Positions 56,144 through 64,000 of a stretch of DNA of 64,000 nt are shown here, piece after piece. The DNA is from Granulimonas faecalis. Its GTDB lineage: Bacteria; Actinomycetota; Coriobacteriia; Coriobacteriales; Atopobiaceae. Where the stretch lies: contig NZ_BQKC01000001.1 in assembly GCF_022834715.1 (NCBI RefSeq), positions 124,001 to 188,000 of the forward strand. The letters run 5' to 3'. Positions within the stretch are counted from its first letter, which is position 1; each line of letters begins with the position of its first letter. A model generated the notes under the pieces. The model worked only from the letters and a program-made list of their open reading frames with translations, made no database searches and was not told the origin of the DNA. The translations under genes and the position numbers were made by a program.

Positions 56144-56181
56144 GGGCGCACACGGCAAAACCGCTACCCCCGGGGGCCCTT

Positions 56182-56985
56182 ATGCTTCAGAACCGCTGCG
56201 ACACCCACACCCACACCGTGTTCTCGCGCCACGCCTTCTCCACAGTGGAAGAGGACGTCCGCGCGGCCGCCGAGGCGGGCCTCGAGCTCCTCGGCATCGC
56301 CGACCATCTCTCGGCCATGGTGTCGGCCACGGGAGACGTGCGCGAGTACCAGCACTTCCTCAACATGGGCTGCTGGCCCCGCCGCTGGCACGGGGTGACG
56401 CTGCTTCGCGCCGCCGAGGTGGACATCCTCGACGTGGACGGCACCCTCTTTGGCCAGGACGCCATGCTCGAGACCGGCATAACCGAGATGCCCCTGGAGC
56501 CCCAGAGCCTCTTCGACCACTGCACCTCCCAGTGCGACTACCTCATCGCCTCCATCCATCACGCCCCTCTCTTCCGCGACCTGCCCGTGGCCCGGGCCAC
56601 CGACCTCTACCTCAAGGCCCTCTCGCACCCCAAGGTGCTCATGGCCGGGCACATGGGCCGCGCCGGCGTGCCGTTCGACACGACGGCCGTCCTCGAGTAC
56701 TGCCGGGCCGAGGGCAGGCTGGTGGAGATCAACGAGCACAGCCTGGACTTCTCGCCCAGCGAGGTGCCGGGCCACTGCCGCGAGCTCGCCTGCGCCTGTG
56801 CCGAGGCCGGCGTCATGGTGGCTGTGAACACCGACGCCCACATCTCCTGCGACGTGGGCCGCGCCCCAAAGGCCCTGGCCATGCTGGAGGAGGTCCACTT
56901 TCCCCAGGAGCTTGTGGCCACGCGCTCGGCGGAGGCGTTCCTCGGCGCCGTGACCCGCGTCGCAGGCCCGGTGGAGGGCCTCTAG
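56182..56985 (+). CDS. PHP-domain metal-dependent phosphoesterase
   Basis: A 267-residue PHP protein. DTHTHTVFSRHAFST near the start gives the HxH metal site; GIADH, SIHHAPLF, GHMGR and NTDAHIS complete a trinuclear site like YcdX. Hydrolysis of a phosphate ester is likely and the substrate is unknown. It lies 38 bases after the aminotransferase, probably in the same operon. Confidence 0.82.
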   Translation: MLQNRCDTHTHTVFSRHAFSTVEEDVRAAAEAGLELLGIADHLSAMVSATGDVREYQHFLNMGCWPRRWHGVTLLRAAEVDILDVDGTLFGQDAMLETGITEMPLEPQSLFDHCTSQCDYLIASIHHAPLFRDLPVARATDLYLKALSHPKVLMAGHMGRAGVPFDTTAVLEYCRAEGRLVEINEHSLDFSPSEVPGHCRELACACAEAGVMVAVNTDAHISCDVGRAPKALAMLEEVHFPQELVATRSAEAFLGAVTRVAGPVEGL

Positions 56986-57117
56986 GGCAGGTCGTCGGCG
57001 CCCGGGCTCCTGTGCCGTCTTCTTGGCCGGGTGCCGCCGCCCGCAATCCGGGCGCTCCCGGGGGAACAGACCCAGCGTCACAACGCAGCGCCGACCACCG
57101 TCGCAAAGGGGTCAAAC

Positions 57118-57894
57118 ATGGAGAAGTTCGTCTCGTGGAACGTCAACGGCATCCGCGCCATCCTGCGCAAGGACTTTATGGCGTTCTTCGACCGGGAGGA
57201 CGCCGACGTCTTCGGCGTACAGGAGACCAAGTGCCAGGAGGGCCAGGTGGAGCTCGACCTCCCCGGCTACCACCAGGTTTGGAGCTACGCCGAGAAGAAG
57301 GGCTACAGCGGCACCGCGGTCTTCTCCAAGAAGGAGCCGCTCCAGGTGGTCCGCAAGGTGGGCCTGCCCGTGGCCGACGAGGAGGGCCGCGTCTGCGCCT
57401 GCGAGTTCGAGGGGTACTGGTTTGTCTCGGTCTACTCGCCCAACTCCCAGGACCGGCTCCAGCGCCTGCCTATCCGCGAGGAGTGGGACGCCCACCTCAC
57501 GAGGTTCCTCGACGGCCTGGCCAAGGACAAACCCGTCATCCTGTGCGGCGACCTCAACGTGGCCCACAAGCCCATCGACATCGACGACCCCGAGAAGAAC
57601 GCCGGCCACGCCGGCTTCACCGACGCCGAGCGAGACGACCTCACCCGCCTGCTGGACTCCGGCTTCGTGGACACCTTCCGCTACCTGCATCCCACGGAGG
57701 CCGACGTCTACACCTGGTGGAGCTACCGCGAGCGCGCCCGCCGTACCAACGCCGGCTGGCGCCTGGACTACTTCCTGGTGTCCGACGCCCTCAAGGACAA
57801 GGTCGCGGCGGCCAGCTGCCTCACCCAGGTCATGGGGTCGGACCACTGCCCCGTGACGCTCACGCTGGACCTCTCCGCCCCGGGTCGTTCGTGA
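57118..57894 (+). CDS. exoA: Exodeoxyribonuclease III
   Basis: A 258-residue AP endonuclease/3'-5' exonuclease for base-excision repair. FVSWNVNGIRAI, VQETKCQ, GDLNVAHKPID and GSDHCPV form the EEP-fold catalytic site. Length is normal for bacterial ExoA/XthA. AAAGGGG precedes ATG. Its stop overlaps the GTG of the next gene (GTGA), coupling it to a PTS-type regulator with no obvious link in function. Confidence 0.93.
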   Translation: MEKFVSWNVNGIRAILRKDFMAFFDREDADVFGVQETKCQEGQVELDLPGYHQVWSYAEKKGYSGTAVFSKKEPLQVVRKVGLPVADEEGRVCACEFEGYWFVSVYSPNSQDRLQRLPIREEWDAHLTRFLDGLAKDKPVILCGDLNVAHKPIDIDDPEKNAGHAGFTDAERDDLTRLLDSGFVDTFRYLHPTEADVYTWWSYRERARRTNAGWRLDYFLVSDALKDKVAAASCLTQVMGSDHCPVTLTLDLSAPGRS

Positions 57895-59774
57895 ACGCGA
57901 GACAGGGGGAGCTTCTTCGCAGGCTCTTGGATGCGGAGGGCCATCTCACGGCCGTGGAGCTCGCGGATGACCTGGGCTGCTCCGAGCGTACGATACGGTC
58001 GGACGTGGGGGTGCTGCGGGACGCGATGGCCCGCGAGGGGCTGCACACCACCGTGGACGCCAGGCGCGGTGCCGGCATCGGCCTCACCGTGGTCCCGGGA
58101 GAGCACGACTCGCTGCTGCGTCTTCTGGGTGAGAGCGACACGTCCATGCACCCACGCTTCGAGCGCCTGTGCCAGGAGATTCTGCTGATGGTGGCCACGC
58201 CGGGCCCCCATAGCTCCCGTAGCCTGGCCTCTGCCCTCTACCGCACGCCCACGCAGGTGCAGCGCGACCTTCACTGGTGGCGCGGGGTCTTGGGAAAGAG
58301 GCACCTTGCGTCGGTCAAGGGGCGTTCCGTGGACGTGGAAGGCGACGAATGGGCCCTTCGCGGCTTTGTCATGTCGCTTCTCTTCGCCCTGGCGCCTCCG
58401 GCCGTGCGCTCCCACATCCTGCCCATGCTCACCGACGGGCTCTCGGCGGAGGACCTTGCTGCCATCGAGGAGTGCGAGGAGGACCTCCAGGATGTCCTGG
58501 GTTTTGAGTTTTCCGGCAACGCCGCTTGGCAGCTCTCGGTGTACCTGGTCCTCATGCTGGTGCGCATTCGCCTGGGCCACGTCATCGAGTCGTGGCCGCA
58601 CGGCCAGGAGCCCCACGGGGTCCTGCGAAAGCTCGGTGCCAAGCTGGAGAGGCGCTGCGCCGTTGCCGTGAGCGACGCCGAGCTGGCGCTGCTCTGGGAC
58701 ATGGCGCGGTGCTGCACGTGGCAGTGGAGCCTTGCCGCCCTGGATGCGGCCGAGCCCAGCGAGCGTGCGCGCACCATCGTGGGCGCCATGGACCGGGCCC
58801 TGGCCGCCGCCTTTGGCGAGCCCCTGTCCCCTGCCCTGATCAAGCCCCTGGCCATCCTCGTCGAGAGCAGCCTCGTGCGCCGCGCCTGCGGGCTCTCGGC
58901 GCTCAACCCCAACGAGTGCTCGGTCAAATACGACGCCATGGATGCGGCTGCGGCCGTCTCGTCGGTGCTCTGCTCGGTGCCCGAGTTTGTGGACGCCGAC
59001 CTCTACGGGTCGGACTATGGACGCCTCTTGCTGGCGCTGCTCGACTACATCGAGTCGACGGGGTCGCTGCGCTCGTTGCGCGTGGGCCTTGTGGTCAACT
59101 CGGGTATCGACCTGGCCATCTGGGGGGCGGCCCGCATCGAGCGCCTGTCGCCACGCCTCAAGGTGGTCGACGTGCTCAACGGGCAGAGGGTCGAGGCTGC
59201 GGGTGGCCTCGCTGCCGCCGACCTGGAGCGGTTCGACTTCCTCGTCTCCTTTGAGCCGCTGTCGGTAGACTATCCCAGCATCACGGTGTCACCGGCGGTC
59301 TCCCGCGCCGACGTCGACGCCATAATCGACTCCATCCCCCTTTGGCGTCGCGGCCGCACGCCCATACCCTGGGCCCGAAAAACGCTGCCTGCATTGGCTG
59401 ACGCCCATGGGCTCGTGGGGGCGCTCTATGAGGACCTCTGCGCCGAGGGGCTCCTTGCCATGGGGGAGGAGCGGTTCCGCTGGCTCTTGCGGGAACTCTC
59501 GTGCGTCAAGGGGCGCACGCTGGTGTGGTGCTGGTGCGGCCCCGACGTAAAGGCTGCCGGCATTCGCATCTATACGGTGTCCGGTGCCCCCCAGGGGGCG
59601 GTGCAGTGGCCGTCCGTGGCGGTGCTGGTGCTCCCGATCTCCGAGCGTGGTCAGCTCGCGGTGCAGACCCGTTGGTTCAAGCAGCTCGTGGCTGAGTTCG
59701 CCGACCTGGGGACCCCGGCAGACGACGAGTTCCTCTCCACGCTCACCCGCCAAGAGGGGGCGGTCTGGGCGTAG
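57891..59774 (+). CDS. PRD-type (BglG/Mga-like) transcriptional regulator
   Basis: A 627-residue multi-domain regulator. The N-terminal HTH (ELADDLGCSERTIRSDVGVLRDA) is followed by a long helical region where PRDs normally lie. An EIIB-like fold comes next (LRVGLVVNSGIDLAIWGAARIERLSPRLKVV), and the final ~130 residues look like a remnant EIIA domain. I do not see a clear phosphorylatable Cys in the EIIB-like part. It probably activates a sugar or PTS operon not in this window. It starts with GTG overlapping the exoA stop. Confidence 0.75.
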   Translation: MNARQGELLRRLLDAEGHLTAVELADDLGCSERTIRSDVGVLRDAMAREGLHTTVDARRGAGIGLTVVPGEHDSLLRLLGESDTSMHPRFERLCQEILLMVATPGPHSSRSLASALYRTPTQVQRDLHWWRGVLGKRHLASVKGRSVDVEGDEWALRGFVMSLLFALAPPAVRSHILPMLTDGLSAEDLAAIEECEEDLQDVLGFEFSGNAAWQLSVYLVLMLVRIRLGHVIESWPHGQEPHGVLRKLGAKLERRCAVAVSDAELALLWDMARCCTWQWSLAALDAAEPSERARTIVGAMDRALAAAFGEPLSPALIKPLAILVESSLVRRACGLSALNPNECSVKYDAMDAAAAVSSVLCSVPEFVDADLYGSDYGRLLLALLDYIESTGSLRSLRVGLVVNSGIDLAIWGAARIERLSPRLKVVDVLNGQRVEAAGGLAAADLERFDFLVSFEPLSVDYPSITVSPAVSRADVDAIIDSIPLWRRGRTPIPWARKTLPALADAHGLVGALYEDLCAEGLLAMGEERFRWLLRELSCVKGRTLVWCWCGPDVKAAGIRIYTVSGAPQGAVQWPSVAVLVLPISERGQLAVQTRWFKQLVAEFADLGTPADDEFLSTLTRQEGAVWA

Positions 59775-59797
59775 GCGCCAAGGCGGGTCGATACGCA

Positions 59798-59834
59798 ACA
59801 AGGGCCCCTTTCGCGCGGCGAAAGGGGCCCTTGT
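59798..59834. terminator. Bidirectional hairpin between convergent genes
   Basis: Seventeen-base perfect arms (59798-59814 and 59818-59834) with a 3-base loop and core AAGGGGCCCTT. It serves both the regulator ending at 59774 and the leftward membrane gene ending at 59870. Confidence 0.75.
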
Positions 59835-59869
59835 GCGGGCGCGTGCCCAATGGTTGGACGCGGTGTTGG

Positions 59870-60373
59870 CTAGGCGCGGTGGCGCTGGCAGAAGGACAGA
59901 GTGAGGTAGCCGGACAGGGCGCCGCCGGCGGCGCAGAGCATGCCCTTGAGCAGGGTCATGGCGCCCAGGCCCAGAGGCCCGGTGGCCTGCATCGCCAGGG
60001 TGCAGGTGCCGGTCATGGCGACGGCGCAGATCAGGGCCACCAGGAGCATGGAGGCTCCGTATGCGCGGGGCATGGGGCAGCAGAGCAGCCCGTCGCCCTC
60101 GGCGGCCGTGAACGTTCCGTGGGCCCGATCCATCTTGGTGAGCGGCACCACGCAGGCAAAGAGCAGGGGTCCCAGAAGCAGGCCAGTGAAGGCCAGGTCG
60201 TGGGCGGCGTCGGCCGGGGTGAAGATGGCGCCGGGGGCTGAGTGGTGCAAGAGGTAAAAGATGACGGCGTTGATTATGCCGTTGATGACGCCGTAGCCGA
60301 TGAGGCACTTATGGCGCATATAGGCGACAAAGGGTTTGGGCTGATGGGCGCTGTGCTCGGCGACTGATTCCAT
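59870..60373 (-). CDS. Four-segment membrane protein of unknown function
   Basis: A 167-residue membrane protein with hydrophobic stretches near residues 28-45, 62-80, 105-128 and 130-155. A short charged loop (TKMDRAHGTFTAAEGDG) lies between the second and third. It has no family I recognise. GGGAGGA precedes ATG at 60373. It is divergent from the MFS gene across a 240-base gap that holds a palindrome, so the two may share control. Confidence 0.65.
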   Translation of the reverse strand: MESVAEHSAHQPKPFVAYMRHKCLIGYGVINGIINAVIFYLLHHSAPGAIFTPADAAHDLAFTGLLLGPLLFACVVPLTKMDRAHGTFTAAEGDGLLCCPMPRAYGASMLLVALICAVAMTGTCTLAMQATGPLGLGAMTLLKGMLCAAGGALSGYLTLSFCQRHRA

Positions 60374-60481
60374 GGTTTCTCGATCCTCCCGTGAGAGCCT
60401 GCATGTAATGCATATTCTGATGATATGGGCGCGTCCCTTGACGAGGGCAAGTATAGAAAGCGATGGGGCGTAGCAGGCCTT

Positions 60482-60511
60482 CAACCGTTTCCGGAGCTCC
60501 GGAAACGGTTG
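60482..60511. repeat. Perfect 30-base palindrome, ACCGTTTCCGG type
   Basis: CAACCGTTTCCGGAG at 60482-60496 is followed directly by its complement at 60497-60511. It lies in the divergent gap between the membrane gene and the MFS gene. It is an operator candidate and also related to the ACCGGTTCCGG hairpins at 46701 and 48423-48645. Confidence 0.65.
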
Positions 60512-60613
60512 CGGCGCGGCTATGTCTGACCGCTTCCTATGATGGGTGCCGTACTCAAGCCCCGACGGAGACGCCCTATGACGCCCCGCCAGACCACTTC
60601 CGAAGGAGGAAGG

Positions 60614-62296
60614 ATGGCATCTATCAAAACCGCATCCAAGGCCGAGGGAGGCGCCGAGAAGTTCCTGGTGGCGCCGATCATCGTGCTGATCTTGGCCCAG
60701 ATGGGCACCTCCGGTGACAACGGGGCCCTGGGCCTCGCCAACCAGCAGCTGGTGGACGTGCTGGGGGCCACCACCCCCGACATCCAGCTTGCCAACATGG
60801 TCTACTCCCTCATGGCTGGCGCGTTCATGGTGGCCGGCGGCCTGGTGGGCACCATCATCGGCTTCCGCAAGAGCTTCCGTATCGGCGTGGCCATGTGCGC
60901 GGCGGGCGAGCTCGTCATGGCCCTGGCCCCGTCGATGGCCGTGTTCATCTGGGGCGGCCGTGTGCTCGTGGGCTTTGGCGCGAGCTTCATGATCCCCGCG
61001 GTGCTGGGCCTCGTTCCCTTCATCTACCACGGAAAGAACCGTCTCGTCGCCTTTGGCTGCATCGGCGCGGCATCGGGCCTCTCTGCCTTCCTGCCCTTGG
61101 GCCTGGGCATCGTCATGGAGGCCTCCGGCTTCCGTGTGACCTTCGGCGTTGTGGCGGCCTACTTTGCCGTGGTGCTCATGGCCTCGCTGGCCCTGCCCTC
61201 CTTTGAGAAGCCCGAGGGCAAGCTGCATTTCGACTGGCTCGGCTGCGGCATCGCCTCTGCTGGTCTGTTCCTGATCCTCGTGGGCCTGTCGCGCATCTCT
61301 GCCTGGGGTCTCGTCGCTCCCTTTGCCGACGCCCCCTTCACGGTCTTCGGTATTTCCCCGGCGCTGCCCATGGTGTGCGTCGGCCTGGTGCTCCTTGCCA
61401 TCCTGGTCCCTGTGGAGAAGCGCATCGAGGACAAGTACGGCATCGCTTTGATCCCCCACTCCTTCCTCGCGACCCCGCAGGTCCGTGCCGGCCTCGTAGC
61501 CAACGCCGTCACCTTCTTCTTCATGGGCATTCAGGCCATCCTGCTCTCGCCCTACCTGCAGCTCGTTGCCGGCTGGTCGCCGGTGCTCATGGGCGTCATG
61601 GCCCTCGCTGTGGGCATCCCCACGTTCCTGTTCGCCTTGGGCGTGCCCAAGCTGCTGCCCAACGCCAATCCCCGCACCATCATCCAGGCCGGCTATGGCG
61701 TCATGGCCTTCTCCTTTGTGCCCATGGGTCTCGCCCTGCACGGCTCCGAGGCAGGTCCCCTCATGTGGGTGGGCCTGGTCATTGCCGGTGCCGGCGCCGG
61801 TCTGGTGAGCGCCGAGGCCTCCAGCATCGTGGCCCTGGCCGTCAACGAGCGCGACGCTGCCCAGTCCGGCGGCATCCAGGCCACCATGCGCAACGTGGGC
61901 CAGGCCATCGGCGTGGCCGCCATCGGTGCCGTGCTCCTCTTTGGCATCACCGCCAACATCAACACGGCCATGGAGCAGAACTCCGCCGTCACCCCCGCTG
62001 TGCGCGAGGCCGTGGCAGAGCGCAACATCACCCTCATGGGCGACGCCCAGTTCGAGCAGACCATCGCCGACATTCCCATGGACGACACCTGCCGCGAGGC
62101 TCTGGTCTCCATCAACTCCGACGCCCGCGTCGAGTCCACCCGAACCTCGTTCACGGTCTCGGCGGTCCTCGTTCTCCTGGGGCTTGTCAGCACCCGCTGG
62201 ATCACCATCTTCAGGAAGCAGGAAGAGCCCGTCTCCGACGTGGTGGCCGGCGAGCAGGCCCTCGAGCTCACCCAGCTTGCCGAGGACGTTGCCTAA
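60614..62296 (+). CDS. MFS transporter, 14-segment DHA2-like
   Basis: A 560-residue major facilitator with a long C-terminal soluble tail (from about residue 530). About fourteen hydrophobic segments are seen; IGFRKSFRIGVAM is the A-like motif region. The size and pattern resemble drug:H+ antiporter-2 proteins, though many DHA2-like proteins in anaerobes carry metabolites. AAGGAGGAAGG precedes ATG. The downstream amidohydrolase suggests shared handling of an amide or N-acyl compound (inference). Confidence 0.83.
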   Translation: MASIKTASKAEGGAEKFLVAPIIVLILAQMGTSGDNGALGLANQQLVDVLGATTPDIQLANMVYSLMAGAFMVAGGLVGTIIGFRKSFRIGVAMCAAGELVMALAPSMAVFIWGGRVLVGFGASFMIPAVLGLVPFIYHGKNRLVAFGCIGAASGLSAFLPLGLGIVMEASGFRVTFGVVAAYFAVVLMASLALPSFEKPEGKLHFDWLGCGIASAGLFLILVGLSRISAWGLVAPFADAPFTVFGISPALPMVCVGLVLLAILVPVEKRIEDKYGIALIPHSFLATPQVRAGLVANAVTFFFMGIQAILLSPYLQLVAGWSPVLMGVMALAVGIPTFLFALGVPKLLPNANPRTIIQAGYGVMAFSFVPMGLALHGSEAGPLMWVGLVIAGAGAGLVSAEASSIVALAVNERDAAQSGGIQATMRNVGQAIGVAAIGAVLLFGITANINTAMEQNSAVTPAVREAVAERNITLMGDAQFEQTIADIPMDDTCREALVSINSDARVESTRTSFTVSAVLVLLGLVSTRWITIFRKQEEPVSDVVAGEQALELTQLAEDVA

Positions 62297-62309
62297 CCCT
62301 TCGCTGTGC

Positions 62310-62341
62310 GGGGCGGCGGGAACGACCCGCCGCCCCTTCTT
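62310..62341 (+). terminator. Hairpin between the MFS and amidohydrolase genes
   Basis: GGGGCGGCGGG at 62310-62320 pairs with CCCGCCGCCCC at 62326-62336, followed by TTCTT. Only 16 bases separate it from the amidohydrolase start, so it may act as an attenuator within one unit rather than an end point. Confidence 0.7.
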
Positions 62342-62357
62342 AAGAAAGGAGTGCGCC

Positions 62358-63983
62358 ATGAAGCGCCTCTTTACCAACGCCACTTTTGTGACCATGCGCG
62401 ACGCCCGGGAGCGGGCCGAGGCCCTGCTGGTGGATGACGACGGCACCATCGCCTACGTGGGCGACCTCGGCGAGGCCCGCTCCCTTGCCCAGGGCGCCCC
62501 CGAGACCGACCTGCACGGCGCCTGCGTGCTGCCGGGCTTCATCGATCCCCACAGCCACTTCACCGGGGCGCTGCAGTACCTACTCTATGCCGACCTCTCG
62601 CAGTGCACGTCCTTCGCCCAGATCGAGGCCGTCCTGAAGGAGTTCGCCGCCTCCCGCCCCGTCGGCGAGGACGGCGTCATCATGGCCATCGGCTACGACC
62701 AGAACAACCTGGAAGAGGGCCAGCACCCCACTCGCGAGCTTCTGGATTCCGTCTCCACCGAGGTGCCCATTCTCATCACCCACGTGTCCAACCATATGGG
62801 CGTGGCCAACTCCCGCCTGCTGGAGCTTGCCGGTCTGGACGCCCGGACGCCTGACCCCGAGGGCGGCCGCTACGGCCGTGACGACAACGGCGAGCTGACG
62901 GGTTATGCCGAGGAGCCCGCCGCCATGAACGGCCTCTACGCCGTCACGACGCCCCGCATGAACTTAGACTTCTTCTCCATGGCCAACGACATGCAAGACG
63001 TCTACCTGGAGAACGGTGTCACCACGTGTCAGGACGGCGCCACGGGCCCCGACATGGCCAACGTGCTCTGCGCCCTGGCCGAGCGCGGCCTTCTCAAGAT
63101 GGACGTCGTGGGCTATCCCATGGCGGGGAGCGATCCCTTGGCCACCCTGGAGGCCCATCCCGACTATGACGGGTCCAACTATCGGGGGCATTTCCGCCTA
63201 GGAGGCCTCAAGATGTTCCTCGACGGGTCGCCGCAGGGCCTTACGGCGTGGATGAGCGAACCCTACGTGGAGGGTCCCGAGGGCGAGCGCGACTGGTGCG
63301 CCTACGGCACTATGAGCGACGAGGATGCCCTGGCCTTTGCCAAGGCGGCCGTGGACACCAACCACCAGCTGCTCTGCCACACCAACGGCGACGCCGCCGC
63401 CGACCAGCTCCTGCGCGTTTACGCCCAGGCCCAGGCACAAAGCGCCAACCCCGACGCCAAGGCGCTCCGCCCGGTGATGATCCACTGCCAGACCGTTCGC
63501 AAGGACCAGCTCGAGACCATGGCCGAGCTATCGATGGTCCCCTCCATCTTCGCTTCCCACGTGTGGTACTGGGGCGACGCCCATGTGAAGAACTTCGGCC
63601 CCGTTCGCGGCGGTCGGGTGAGCCCTTGCGGCGACGCCGTGGACTGCGGCCTGCCGTTCACGCTCCATACCGATACCCCGGTGCTGCGCCCCAACCTCCT
63701 CGAGGGGGTGTGGTGCGCCGTGCGCCGCGTCACCAAGGGTGGCCGCCAGCTCGACGCCGAGCAGGCCGTGAGCGTCTTTGACGCGCTGCGCGCCATCACC
63801 TACAACGGCGCCTACCAGTACGGCGAGGAGAGCTCCAAGGGGACCCTGGAGGCGGGCAAGCTGGCCGACCTCGCCGTGCTCGACGCCAACCCCCTGGAAG
63901 TGGACCCCGATGAGATCCGCTCCATCAAGGTGCTCGCCACCGTCAAGGAGGGCGAGAACGTCTGGGAGCGCAAGGCCTGCTAG
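62358..63983 (+). CDS. YtcJ-like amidohydrolase (amidohydrolase_3)
   Basis: A 541-residue metal-dependent hydrolase. GFIDPHSHFTGAL supplies the HxH ligands, and HTNGDAAADQLL, MIHCQTV and LHTDTPVL carry later metal and catalytic residues. Family members cleave amide or N-acyl bonds; the substrate cannot be told from sequence. AGAAAGGAG precedes ATG. The gene appears complete, ending 17 bases before the window edge; the remaining bases show nothing. Its link with the preceding transporter suggests uptake followed by hydrolysis. Confidence 0.85.
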   Translation: MKRLFTNATFVTMRDARERAEALLVDDDGTIAYVGDLGEARSLAQGAPETDLHGACVLPGFIDPHSHFTGALQYLLYADLSQCTSFAQIEAVLKEFAASRPVGEDGVIMAIGYDQNNLEEGQHPTRELLDSVSTEVPILITHVSNHMGVANSRLLELAGLDARTPDPEGGRYGRDDNGELTGYAEEPAAMNGLYAVTTPRMNLDFFSMANDMQDVYLENGVTTCQDGATGPDMANVLCALAERGLLKMDVVGYPMAGSDPLATLEAHPDYDGSNYRGHFRLGGLKMFLDGSPQGLTAWMSEPYVEGPEGERDWCAYGTMSDEDALAFAKAAVDTNHQLLCHTNGDAAADQLLRVYAQAQAQSANPDAKALRPVMIHCQTVRKDQLETMAELSMVPSIFASHVWYWGDAHVKNFGPVRGGRVSPCGDAVDCGLPFTLHTDTPVLRPNLLEGVWCAVRRVTKGGRQLDAEQAVSVFDALRAITYNGAYQYGEESSKGTLEAGKLADLAVLDANPLEVDPDEIRSIKVLATVKEGENVWERKAC

Positions 63984-64000
63984 TGGGTTTGGGCCACGGC

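Noticed and set aside
56532-57890. N-terminal extension of the PRD-type regulator through the PHP and exoA genes
   Set aside because: The extension lies out of frame over two recognised genes. A GTG overlapping the exoA stop is the natural start.
59870-62449. Long minus-strand frame extending from the four-segment membrane protein into the MFS gene
   Set aside because: Only the last 167 residues, from the ATG at 60373 with GGGAGGA upstream, look like a protein. The rest is antisense to the MFS transporter.

Overview
The window is high-GC DNA that reads as the chromosome of a gut-type anaerobic actinobacterium, most likely class Coriobacteriia (Olsenella/Collinsella-like; inferred from protein character, not from a marker gene). 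Supporting signs are an oxygen-sensitive [FeFe] hydrogenase, a clostridial-type 2[4Fe-4S] ferredoxin, several fermentation and PTS functions, and an actinobacterial dnaK-grpE-dnaJ-hspR-clpB chaperone cluster. No rRNA, tRNA, CRISPR array, integrase or transposase was seen. Strong Shine-Dalgarno sequences and GTG starts are frequent, and many genes overlap by 4-20 bases.

Layout. 0.2-5 kb: phosphodiesterase, small membrane protein, sugar-type dehydrogenase, asnS, membrane protein. 5.1-8.7 kb: two overlapping genes for a GltD/NuoF-like flavoprotein and a group A [FeFe] hydrogenase. 9-15.3 kb: Ser/Thr kinase with an HTH protein, lipoprotein, metY, a TetR-DUF5692 pair, ferredoxin. 15.7-22.7 kb: heat-shock cluster. 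22.7-26.1 kb: an AT-richer island (three-gene DUF4417 operon divergent from an AAA/ABC-type ATPase) lying between two near-identical copies of a terminator. 26.3-34.2 kb: zinc-ribbon/PASTA protein, tail-anchored protein, metallo-hydrolase and the tilS-hpt-ftsH cluster. 34.3-45 kb: dehydrogenase, HAD phosphatase, two GntR regulators, two SIS-domain proteins and a complete mannose-family PTS, then an MFS transporter. I read this as an uptake and deglycation locus for Amadori-type sugar-amino acids. 45.1-46.6 kb: FetAB-like exporter. 46.7-54.6 kb: an accessory region with an AlbA_2/ATPase protein behind a large palindrome, gldA, an HNH nuclease, and a PLD-helicase-DUF3427 protein facing a NUDIX hydrolase. 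55-64 kb: aminotransferase, PHP hydrolase, exonuclease III, a large PTS-type regulator, and an MFS transporter with an amidohydrolase.

The clearest unexplained structure is a set of dispersed intergenic repeat families. One is an interspersed hairpin with core TGGGCCAGGCACC. Others are a TGTCCCACC-type repeat that begins at stop codons, a CACCTGAACACGG repeat, a CTTCSGTGTGCGG repeat, and hairpins with an ACCGGTTCCGG-like core. Most copies sit at gene ends, often between convergent genes. The candidates most worth testing as systems are the 22.7-26.1 kb island, the PTS/deglycase locus, and the helicase-NUDIX-HNH neighbourhood.
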